Shown: positions 44,344 through 52,652 of the stretch, piece by piece
Layout of the letters: every line of letters starts with the position of its first letter
Numbering within the stretch: position 1 is the first letter of the stretch
Assembly: GCA_041941305.1 (NCBI GenBank)
Contig: JBGTQJ010000017.1
Span: forward strand, 93,602-157,601
Reading direction: 5' to 3'
DNA length: 64,000 bases
Source of the DNA: JANSWP01 sp041941305
Lineage (GTDB): Bacteria > Bacteroidota > Bacteroidia > Chitinophagales > Saprospiraceae
Position numbers and translations under genes: made by a program
Notes under the pieces: model-generated
The model's input: only the letters and a program-made list of their open reading frames with translations
Told to the model about the DNA's origin: nothing
Database searches by the model: none

Positions 44344-47217
44344 TCAAACGACTACTTTTCCTAAAACGGCTTTAGGTGTCAATCCAAATCGCTCTTTAAA
44401 CTTTCGATTGAAATAAGATGGATTGTCAATTCCTACTTCCAGACAAACCTCTGAAACCCTCAGATACTGTCTTCTTTGAAGCATTTGCCAGGCTTTTTGA
44501 AGTCTTATCTCGCGAATGAATCCAACTGGAGATAATCCTGTAAGTCGATTGATTAACCTGCTCAGACTTCTGGAACTTATGGCAAGTTCTTTTGCTAATT
44601 GTTGGACGCCAAATTTGGTATCAGAAAGATTTTCTAAAACGGTGCGCTCTGCTTCTTTTAAGATTTTTCTATCCTCCGATTCAATTGCGTTTGCTTCTTG
44701 TGTGTTAACCGCATGCGTTCTGGCTATTTTGTTTTTCAATAAATTATCAATCCTTGCTACTAGTTCCTTAGTACTGAAGGGTTTGGTGATATAATCATCT
44801 ACGCCCAATTGAAAGCCTTCCAATTTATCCGTTTCCAAAGAACGCGCAGTGAGCATAATGAAGGGAGTGTTTTTGTAAACAGTGCTGGTTTGTCGCACAT
44901 TTTCCAAAAATTCAAAGCCATCCATATGTGGCATCATTACATCAGAACTGATGAGGTCAAAATGCTCTTTTTCCAGTTTCTTCAATGCTTTAATTCCATC
45001 ATATGCATGGTGACATTCATAATACTCGGAAAGGGTTTGTTTGAGAAAGCGACTCATTTCTGGATTATCTTCTACTATCAGAATTTTGGGTTTGACCCCA
45101 TCAATGACAATAGGGGTATATATGTCTTCCTTGAACGTTGATTCCACTATATGGTCATTGGCAAGCTCTGGAACTTTTATGCCTATAAGTTGGTCGTTTG
45201 GAGTGTTGACAACCTCAAGCGGCAATTTTACATAAAAAATACTTCCCTTTCCCAATTCGCTCTCCACACTCAAGGTGCCGCTCATGAGATGGACCAATTC
45301 TTTTGTAAGAGCCAGACCTATTCCGGTTCCTCCAAGCAGTTGATCTGAATTGCTTTGATAAAATCGGTTAAAGATCTTTGGGAGATCATCCTCGTGAATT
45401 CCTTTACCTGTATCCATGACTTTTATCTCAAAAAGACCCTTGGAATTCAATGGTTGGTTTATACCTGGATCTGCTTGATTTAGGCTGAGTGCTATCTTTA
45501 CCATGCTTTCTGGTTTAGAATATTTGATCGCATTGGAAACCAGATTATTCAAAATTTTCTCCAATTTTGAAACATCTGTATTTACCCAAACCTGCCTGGA
45601 AAGATGGCTAACAAATTCCAGTTTGACATTTCGAATATCCGCATAAGACTGGAAGGCAAAAAATATCCTTCGAAGCACTTCTTCCAGTTCAAATCTGGTC
45701 GGTTCCAATTGCATTTGCCCACTTTCAAGTTTTGACAAATCCAGAATTTCATTGACCAAAACCAATAACTTTTGACTATTCCGGTGGACCAACCTTAAAT
45801 CATTTTCAACCGCTTTGTCCTTCACCTTTTGGATGATTTTTTCTAAAGGTGCAGTCACCAAAGTGAGTGGTGTTCTCAATTCGTGTGAGATGTTTGAAAA
45901 GAATCGGGATTTGGTGGTATCCAGTTCTTCGAGGTGTTTATTGCGTTCAGTAAGTAGAGCGTTAGATTTCTTTCTATGCAAAATATTTCTCCAGGCTAGG
46001 AAAACAAGGGCTCCCAATAAAGCCAACAAAGAAATACCTCCAATAATCAGATTTCGCTGTTTGCTTAGCTGTAGGGTTTGTAATTCCAATAGATTTTTTT
46101 GTTCCCTGCTTTTGTATTTGGAGTCAAATTCCTCAATGGCTCTGGTAGTTTCTATTTGATACAGCGAATCTTCAAATGATTTAAACATTTCCAGATAGTA
46201 AAATGCACGTTCAAAATCTTGTTTATTCTTGTAGAGCTTAACGATTTCTTTGTAGGCATCGCCCTTGAGCTTTGGATCTTTCATTTTGTGAAAAAGACCC
46301 AAGGCTACCTTATTGAAGTGTTCCGCTTTTTCCTCATTCCCCATTTTTGAATAGCAATAAGCAATTTCTAAAAAAGATAAACACTCCTCTGAATCTTCGT
46401 AATTGTCTGACCTTGCGAGGCTGGCTTCGTAATATTTTAACGCAGTTTGACAGTCACCTAAATTTTTATAGTTGGTACCGAGACAGCCTTTGATACAGTA
46501 TGCCCAGTCAGGATCCTCTTTTTCAATTACTGGTAAAGCCATCTCCAGGTAATAAATGGCGGAATCTGACTTTTGGTCATCATTGTACATTAAACCTAAA
46601 TCTGCATAAGCACCATATTTCATAAAAAGGTCATTTGAATACTCTGTCAACTTAATGTTCCTGAAAAAATATTTCTTGGATTTTTCAAAATCTTTTTCAT
46701 ACCAAAACAAAGACCCTAAACGAAGATTGAGATTGTAAACCTGTGTAGTATCCGTTTCATCTAAATATGTTTTTGCAGAATCAAAATGGGTCAGCGCCAT
46801 CCTTGTCGCTCCTATGAAATAGTTGATGCTCGCCAAATAATAATAGGTCCAAAATCGATCATATTCGCTATTTGAATTGTCATAATAAGCTTTTGCTTCC
46901 AATATACAGGATAAAGCTTCCGCATCTCTTTCTTGCTCGTGTAGAATATAGCCCAACAAATGTTTTCCCATGGCTTCCCTGGATTCCAAATTATTGGATT
47001 GGGAATGGTCAATCACTGCATTTGCAAAGATTTCAGCTGAATCGAGGACACAGCCTTCCAAATAGGCTTCTGCAATCGTATTCATTAAGTCAATTCGAAT
47101 AGAATCAATTTTTTCGTTTTTCAGACTTGTAAGCAGACTGTCAATGTAGGAATCTTCTGCAAAAGAAAAAACAGGGCTGAGCAATGCCAATAAAATGATT
47201 AGTATGTAATTTTTCAT
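44344..47217 (-). CDS. Hybrid two-component sensor: TPR, histidine kinase, receiver and AraC-type output
   Basis: A 957-residue one-protein phosphorelay. A signal peptide (MKNYILIILLALLSPVFSFA) leads into periplasmic TPR repeats (~residues 40-370). A membrane helix (IIGGISLLALLGALVFLAW, ~395-412) and a short coiled coil follow. The HisKA domain has FFSNISHELRTPLT (His ~443). The HATPase has NLVSNAIKYSK, DTGKGIHEDDLPKIF and GGTGIGLALTKEL. The receiver begins ILIVEDNPEMSRFL (~710) with the acceptor Asp in SSDVMMPHMDG (~758). A C-terminal AraC helix-turn-helix pair (AKELAISSRSLSRLI, CLEVGIDNPSYFNRKFKERF) completes it. The longer start at 47235 is less likely because the signal peptide begins at 47217. 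It is divergent from the shared-N-terminus gene block. Confidence 0.92.
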   Translation of the reverse strand: MKNYILIILLALLSPVFSFAEDSYIDSLLTSLKNEKIDSIRIDLMNTIAEAYLEGCVLDSAEIFANAVIDHSQSNNLESREAMGKHLLGYILHEQERDAEALSCILEAKAYYDNSNSEYDRFWTYYYLASINYFIGATRMALTHFDSAKTYLDETDTTQVYNLNLRLGSLFWYEKDFEKSKKYFFRNIKLTEYSNDLFMKYGAYADLGLMYNDDQKSDSAIYYLEMALPVIEKEDPDWAYCIKGCLGTNYKNLGDCQTALKYYEASLARSDNYEDSEECLSFLEIAYCYSKMGNEEKAEHFNKVALGLFHKMKDPKLKGDAYKEIVKLYKNKQDFERAFYYLEMFKSFEDSLYQIETTRAIEEFDSKYKSREQKNLLELQTLQLSKQRNLIIGGISLLALLGALVFLAWRNILHRKKSNALLTERNKHLEELDTTKSRFFSNISHELRTPLTLVTAPLEKIIQKVKDKAVENDLRLVHRNSQKLLVLVNEILDLSKLESGQMQLEPTRFELEEVLRRIFFAFQSYADIRNVKLEFVSHLSRQVWVNTDVSKLEKILNNLVSNAIKYSKPESMVKIALSLNQADPGINQPLNSKGLFEIKVMDTGKGIHEDDLPKIFNRFYQSNSDQLLGGTGIGLALTKELVHLMSGTLSVESELGKGSIFYVKLPLEVVNTPNDQLIGIKVPELANDHIVESTFKEDIYTPIVIDGVKPKILIVEDNPEMSRFLKQTLSEYYECHHAYDGIKALKKLEKEHFDLISSDVMMPHMDGFEFLENVRQTSTVYKNTPFIMLTARSLETDKLEGFQLGVDDYITKPFSTKELVARIDNLLKNKIARTHAVNTQEANAIESEDRKILKEAERTVLENLSDTKFGVQQLAKELAISSRSLSRLINRLTGLSPVGFIREIRLQKAWQMLQRRQYLRVSEVCLEVGIDNPSYFNRKFKERFGLTPKAVLGKVVV

Positions 47218-47566
47218 AGTTTCCAATTTTGGCAAGCGGATATAAATAATAGTCCTGGGAAATGGCGCAGAAAGAAAGGTAGCGTCGACTAAAATTACGA
47301 AACGCTTTGCATACTTTCCAGCCTTCCATGAAAAAATATCTGCTAACTAATTGATTGTCAAAAATTTGAATTTTTTGGACAGTTCTTTCAACATTTTCAA
47401 TTCATCTTTTTGACCACAAAAAGATGTGTCTTGAAAAGTAAAATTGTACCCAGCCTTCTAAAAAAATCCTAAAACTTCATTTTCCCATTTTGTGCAATTT
47501 TTTGGCGAAAAAGTGCAAGTGCCCAGTTTCTGCCTGAACCATATTTGTAGTGTACTTTAAAACCAA

Positions 47567-47594
47567 AATTTATAATCTTTTAAAATCATTTATC
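47567..47594 (+). promoter_or_regulatory. Conserved leader sequence, copy 1
   Basis: The 28 bases directly before the ATG (ending TTTAAAATCATTTATC) are nearly the same as those before the next two paralogues at 50587-50615 and 52623-52652. Conservation of an untranslated stretch suggests a shared promoter, leader or ribosome-binding function, or simply recent duplication. Confidence 0.6.
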
Positions 47595-50345
47595 ATGAAA
47601 ACATTCTTAAAGCAAAGTCCAGAGAAAATAGCTTATCTTCATAAGGGAATCTTTTTACTGTTACTCTGCCTTCCTTTTTTGGGTAGTGCCCAGGGAGGGG
47701 TTTTGGTTGAACAAATGGTTGCCTCAATAGTACCAGCTGACCTAAGCGATTGGGAATCTCCCAACAGTGGTATTTTTGAATTGAATCTTTTTAATGAAAA
47801 GGGGATGCCACTGGAAGCACAGATTTACATCACAATTGAGCAAAACAGAAAGGTATTGATCAAGGCAGAGAGTGATATATTTTTACTAGAGTCTGGTAAA
47901 GCAAAACGCTACAAGCAATTTGATGGGAGAAAGTGGCCAAATTATCAGGCTAGTTCTATACCTAGAAGTTTACATAGTGGAATATTGCCCATAGGGGAGC
48001 TTGAAATTACCACACTGGTCATGAATCCTATGAATAATCAAATTATTGGAGAGGCTTACTCCAATTGTACCGTTGAAAGAAATGATGACCAAGAAGATGA
48101 TCCTACTCCTCCAAAGGATGAATGTGCAGGAAGCAATGACAAGCCAATTCAAAATTTGGATGCCTTGGTTAATCAATTGGGTGAAGGTGTTTTTGCCAAT
48201 ATGGCTCGTTCTAATTTCAAGAAATGGAACAATTTTCAGGGGATGTGTGGCACTGCCATAATATCCATGCAGCAAAATAATCGGCAATTGTTTAATAAGT
48301 TTAACAGACAAGAAGCCCAAATTCGACAAATTATCGAAGCATACACAAAGCAGAATTCTGGTAATCATTCAAATCAGGGAATAGAAAAGGTAACCAAAAA
48401 CTACTTGTTACCTCCGTCTTATCAATTGATGCACAAACAATTGGGAGATGAAAAGTTTGGAGAAACCATAAAAATAAATAAAAACAATAGTGGAAACTTT
48501 CATGGAATCGCCAGGAATATGTTGAATAGAATGAAGAGCGTAGAATATCAACAATTTAAAGTACGAGAGGGAAAATTTGAGGAATGGTATTCTGAGGTTT
48601 TCCAAGAAAATACATTCAGGAACCAAAACTGGGCTGATCATAATCAAAATGGCTCAATCCACTCCCCAAATGATGATTTGAGTGATCTTTTAGATCATGA
48701 AAGCGAAGATTTCTATTACTTCCTATTTGATAAGGACTTTTATAAAAAAGTAGAGTGTTGGCAATCAGAAAATGAAAGGGATGAAGAACAAGGATTTATT
48801 AATGATGGTGGTTCGGCACAGAAATTAGCCAAAGTAAAAAAGGAAGGGAGAAATTTGACTTATCTGAATAAACTAGGTCTGAAGCTTACTGAAAAGATAT
48901 ATGAAATTGGAAGATATGTTGGGAGAAAAGAGTTTAACCGAAATGAATGGACTGGTAAAACAGCCACGGTAAGGGCTGCAGGAATTAAAGAAACAAAGAG
49001 ACGGTTACATTTGCTATTTGTCCATGGAAAATCATTAGGTATGGAATTGGTTTATAATTATTGCAAAGCCCTTCTACTTCAGAAAGATCCTGTAATTGAC
49101 CGGAAATGGCTACTCAGTTATCTGTCTGACGAAGAAAGAGCCTTTATCATGCCTTTAATCGCTGCTGCTCTTGACGTTTCTCCCAAGACTTTTGCTTTTC
49201 TGAAGACTTTAACTGAAAAAGAACAGAAAACAATTGTCACAATTATGTATCAGAATCCTCAATTCACAAATAACGATTTGAAAGAATTGATTAGAAAATA
49301 CTCAGGCTATGCTCCTAAAAATCTTCCAAAGAATTTGACAGATTTTGTAAAAATCCGACAAGCTTTTGATAAACTTAAAGCTAACCAGGGAGCTGGAGAA
49401 TATACATATGCAACTGAGCTTTTTGATTTGCTAAAAATTTCCTTTATGAAAAAATTGACTTTTCAGGTGAAGGGAGGAAATTTAGAGACCCTCTTATTCT
49501 TAAAGGGAGTTGGATATATAGCTTATTGTGAAGACATTGAAGACCTGGATATCTTTTCGGCCAAAGCATTGGGGATTCCAGTAAGTTATACGAAAGATTA
49601 CTGGCTGCGTAAATGGGGGTATATTGACAGAGCTGCCAATGATTTGAAATATGACAAGAGATTTCAGAAAGAATGGAGAGCTTATAAAAATGCAAAAAAG
49701 AAAATGAAGGCTTATTTGGATAACTATCGCAAAAGTGATGGGGAAAATCAATCTAAATACCTCGACAAACAAAGAGCGAGACAATTACTGCATCAATGTT
49801 TTGAAAGTTTGTCTGCCTTATTTAAAAGGTATGGTCAAAAAATAGACAATTTGAGAAAATGGCTTGATGTGGCAATTGTTACGGTAAGCACGATAGAAAA
49901 AACTTGTGACAAGGTAATTGAAAAATTGGGTGAACGCTTTCCACATATTCGTATGATTTACAAAGGAGTGAAGGAAATAGGCGTTGGAATTGTGAAAAAA
50001 GATGATCCAGATATCATCGCCTTAAGAGCAATGTTGGCTTCTTTATTTGAATTGGTACAACCGGTAAGTAAAACACCTTATAAAGAACTCATCGAAAAGT
50101 CAATAAAATCATTGGCGGTTGCTGAAAGTCAAGCGTGGATCGTTTATAATGCAACCAAAGGAACTGAAGAACAGAAAATTGAAGCTTACAAAGCGAAATT
50201 CAGATCAGAATTTACCGGTCAAATGGGGAAAAACGTATTAGGATTAAATAAACTACCTACTAAATGGTTGAATGAATTCCTGGAAATTGCATTTGATGTC
50301 TTTCTCCAACCGCGATTGGATGAACTTGCTAAAAAAAATAAATAA
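47595..50345 (+). CDS. Shared-N-terminus exported protein 1 (TANFOR-like domain, unknown helical C-terminus)
   Basis: A 916-residue protein from ATG 47595 (the frame is open to 47550, but the signal peptide begins here). Residues 1-34 are a signal peptide; 35-160 form a beta-rich domain that aligns without gaps with the next two proteins (VPADLSDWESPNSGIFELNL, SDIFLLESGKAKRYKQFD, LPIGELEITTLVMNPMNNQI). It resembles the TANFOR domain of Bacteroidota surface proteins (from memory, not searched). Residues ~177-336 (CGTAIISMQQNN, LPPSYQLMHKQLGDEKFGE, SGNFHGIARNML) are shared only with protein 2. From ~337 to the end the protein is unique, helical and Lys-rich; I recognise no family. No T9SS tail is present. 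Confidence 0.82.
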   Translation: MKTFLKQSPEKIAYLHKGIFLLLLCLPFLGSAQGGVLVEQMVASIVPADLSDWESPNSGIFELNLFNEKGMPLEAQIYITIEQNRKVLIKAESDIFLLESGKAKRYKQFDGRKWPNYQASSIPRSLHSGILPIGELEITTLVMNPMNNQIIGEAYSNCTVERNDDQEDDPTPPKDECAGSNDKPIQNLDALVNQLGEGVFANMARSNFKKWNNFQGMCGTAIISMQQNNRQLFNKFNRQEAQIRQIIEAYTKQNSGNHSNQGIEKVTKNYLLPPSYQLMHKQLGDEKFGETIKINKNNSGNFHGIARNMLNRMKSVEYQQFKVREGKFEEWYSEVFQENTFRNQNWADHNQNGSIHSPNDDLSDLLDHESEDFYYFLFDKDFYKKVECWQSENERDEEQGFINDGGSAQKLAKVKKEGRNLTYLNKLGLKLTEKIYEIGRYVGRKEFNRNEWTGKTATVRAAGIKETKRRLHLLFVHGKSLGMELVYNYCKALLLQKDPVIDRKWLLSYLSDEERAFIMPLIAAALDVSPKTFAFLKTLTEKEQKTIVTIMYQNPQFTNNDLKELIRKYSGYAPKNLPKNLTDFVKIRQAFDKLKANQGAGEYTYATELFDLLKISFMKKLTFQVKGGNLETLLFLKGVGYIAYCEDIEDLDIFSAKALGIPVSYTKDYWLRKWGYIDRAANDLKYDKRFQKEWRAYKNAKKKMKAYLDNYRKSDGENQSKYLDKQRARQLLHQCFESLSALFKRYGQKIDNLRKWLDVAIVTVSTIEKTCDKVIEKLGERFPHIRMIYKGVKEIGVGIVKKDDPDIIALRAMLASLFELVQPVSKTPYKELIEKSIKSLAVAESQAWIVYNATKGTEEQKIEAYKAKFRSEFTGQMGKNVLGLNKLPTKWLNEFLEIAFDVFLQPRLDELAKKNK

Positions 50346-50500
50346 GGTGGGTAAAATCAGATTGATTATTAACCCTTGATCAGGGTAGTTTAATTACAAT
50401 AAATGTAAGTCATTTATTTCGATTCTCAAATGACTATTAGAGCTGAAATGTAATTTTTAATATACAATACAACAACAAAAATACGGATAGTTTTCAAGGT

Positions 50501-50524
50501 GGGTTTAGCTCAATAGCTAAGCCC
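50501..50524. terminator. Weak hairpin between shared-N-terminus genes 1 and 2
   Basis: GGGTTTAGC-TCAATA-GCTAAGCCC pairs over 8 of 9 positions. There is no T-run, so termination is uncertain. It lies 156 bp after gene 1. Confidence 0.35.
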
Positions 50525-50586
50525 AAAATTACAACGAAGTAAAGCAGGAAACTCAGAATCAATGATCAATTTTTGATCTGCCATAC

Positions 50587-50615
50587 AATTTTTAAAACCT
50601 TAAAAATCTTTTATC
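50587..50615 (+). promoter_or_regulatory. Conserved leader sequence, copy 2
   Basis: Ends TTAAAAATCTTTTATC directly before the ATG, matching copies 1 and 3. The downstream start codon context (ATGAAAACATT) is also shared. Confidence 0.6.
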
Positions 50616-52475
50616 ATGAAAACATTAGTAAAGCATCGTTTTGACAACTTCCATCTTTTTAAGAAGGAATTCTTAATCCTACTTCTATTTATCCCTTTAT
50701 TGGGCAGTACCCAGGGAGAACTTTTGGTTGAACAATATGTAGCTTCAACAGTACCAACTGACTTAAACGCCTGGGAGACTCCCAATGGAGGTATTTTTGA
50801 ATTGAGTATACTCAACGAAAGTGGAATACCTCAGGAAGCACAAATCATTCTCACATTTGAAATTAATGGAGCCCTTTTAATCAAAGCGGTTAGTGATATC
50901 TTTTTGCTGGAGCCAGGGAAACTTAAACAATACAAACAATTAGATGCAAGGAATTGGCCCACTTATCAGCCAAATCCGGGTTCAAGAAGTTTGCAAAGTG
51001 GTGAATTGCCAGTTGGAGAACTTGAAATTTCTACACTGCTCATGAACCCGATGAATAATCAAATAATCGGAGAAGCCTATACCGAATGTATAGTAAAGGG
51101 AAGCGATGATCAAGTGGATCCTCCTGCCCCGCCTCCGCCTCATGATGAATGTGAAGGGAGTAATGATAAGCCAATAGCAAACCTGAACAAAGAGATAAAC
51201 CAGATAGGTGAGAAAAAATTGGAAATAAAGATGCTTTCCAATTTCCAGAAATGGAATAATTATCAGGGTTTGTGCGGATATGCGATCACGTCTATGCAAC
51301 GAAACAATCCTCCACTTTATGTTCATTTTAGAGATATGGAAGGCCAAATCAATGAGTGGTTAAAACAATTAAAAGCACAGGATAAGAAAACGATTAAAGT
51401 TACCAAAAACGCCTTACTTCCAGCTTCTCATCAAGCGAAGCACAAGCGATTGGGAGATGACAAATTTGCGGAAGTTTTGAAGGGCAATAAAATCGCCAGT
51501 GGCAATTTCCATGGAATAGACAAATATGTGTTGGAAGAAATGAAAGTAATTAGTGCTCTTGAATATGAACAATATTTAAATAGGGAATCGAAGTTGAGTG
51601 ACTGGTTTGATTTTTACCATAATTTTCCAAACGCTCCATCTCCAGATCAAATTGATGACCCCGGATATGTAAATAACCAACCAAACAGAGGTAGAGAAGG
51701 AGTTCATGTGGTCATTATCAATCAGTATTATGATAAATCTCGAGCTGCAAGACAGGGAAGCAATAGAAGAATAAAAAAATCGGGGTTGGCACTTGCAAAG
51801 TGGTTAAAAGACCAAAACAAAAAAGTCGTTGTAATCACAATCGGACAAGGAGGGGAAAAACCTACTTTTCCTTATAGGAGAGCTAATAATAAAAGTACCC
51901 CTAAGAAATTTGACAAGAATAGATTCCAAAATTTTCTAAACAAGAAACTGAAAGGGCAAAAAATTGAAACAGTTTACAGCCTGGGACATGGTACCGAAAG
52001 ACAAGGAGCTCATTTACCTCATCCCAGTGGTCAGAGCATATTGGTGGCTGAAGGAAACATGGAAAACAGGTTGGTTCCAGATCCTACCGTCACAATAGAG
52101 GAATATGCCAATCTATTTAAAGGCCTGATGCGAAAGAGGGCAAATGGAGTTGGTTTTGTCTTAATGCATTGTTGGGGAGCATTAAAGCCAACTAAACAGC
52201 AAACTGCCATGGTCAGAACACCCTGGAATCCATTTCATCAGGTAATGGCCAATCATTTGGGTTTGCAAGTGACCAGTAGTTCTAAAATGGTAATTTTTAC
52301 TGAGTTATTTCTAGTAAAAGGAAAAAAAAGAATTCCTCAAGGAGGAATAAGACCAATCGCTAGTCCAAGGGATGATAATGCTAGAATAAATGGCAAAAAA
52401 GTATCTGCTCCCTATGGTCATCCTCAAGCCAGGGATTGGGAAACTGCTAGCCCCAAGGTTAAAAAAGGAAAATAG
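50616..52475 (+). CDS. Shared-N-terminus exported protein 2 with caspase-fold-like (clan CD) C-terminal domain
   Basis: A 619-residue protein. Residues 1-34 are a signal peptide, 35-160 the shared TANFOR-like domain and ~178-335 the region shared with protein 1 (CGYAITSMQRNN, LPASHQAKHKRLGDDKFAEV, SGNFHGIDKYVL). The C-terminal domain (~360-590) has the strand order of a clan CD peptidase: VHVVIINQYYDKSRAAR (β1), KVVVITIG, IETVYSLGHG with His458, then GVGFVLMHCWGA with Cys519. GHG at the end of one strand and a Cys at the end of the next is the hallmark of the caspase, gingipain and clostripain fold. It does not match C11, C14, C25 or CHAT signatures well, so it may be a new branch. A cysteine-peptidase activity is inference. 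No T9SS tail; the basic C-terminus ends KVKKGK. Confidence 0.8.
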   Translation: MKTLVKHRFDNFHLFKKEFLILLLFIPLLGSTQGELLVEQYVASTVPTDLNAWETPNGGIFELSILNESGIPQEAQIILTFEINGALLIKAVSDIFLLEPGKLKQYKQLDARNWPTYQPNPGSRSLQSGELPVGELEISTLLMNPMNNQIIGEAYTECIVKGSDDQVDPPAPPPPHDECEGSNDKPIANLNKEINQIGEKKLEIKMLSNFQKWNNYQGLCGYAITSMQRNNPPLYVHFRDMEGQINEWLKQLKAQDKKTIKVTKNALLPASHQAKHKRLGDDKFAEVLKGNKIASGNFHGIDKYVLEEMKVISALEYEQYLNRESKLSDWFDFYHNFPNAPSPDQIDDPGYVNNQPNRGREGVHVVIINQYYDKSRAARQGSNRRIKKSGLALAKWLKDQNKKVVVITIGQGGEKPTFPYRRANNKSTPKKFDKNRFQNFLNKKLKGQKIETVYSLGHGTERQGAHLPHPSGQSILVAEGNMENRLVPDPTVTIEEYANLFKGLMRKRANGVGFVLMHCWGALKPTKQQTAMVRTPWNPFHQVMANHLGLQVTSSSKMVIFTELFLVKGKKRIPQGGIRPIASPRDDNARINGKKVSAPYGHPQARDWETASPKVKKGK

Positions 52476-52622
52476 ATCCAAGTTCTAATTTAAAACCATC
52501 AACCCTTTGAAAGGCAAACCAAAGTGACATATAAAATCTTCAGGTTTAAAATTGCTTATCACCTTTCCTGGCAAGCAAGCTAAACCGAGTCATCAATGGT
52601 TAAAATTTGGTATTTGCCTTTC

Positions 52623-52652
52623 AATTTTTATAACCTTTTAAAATCTTTTATC
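52623..52652 (+). promoter_or_regulatory. Conserved leader sequence, copy 3
   Basis: AATTTTTATAACCTTTTAAA followed by ATCTTTTATC, directly before the ATG. Same relation to the start codon as copies 1 and 2. Confidence 0.6.
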
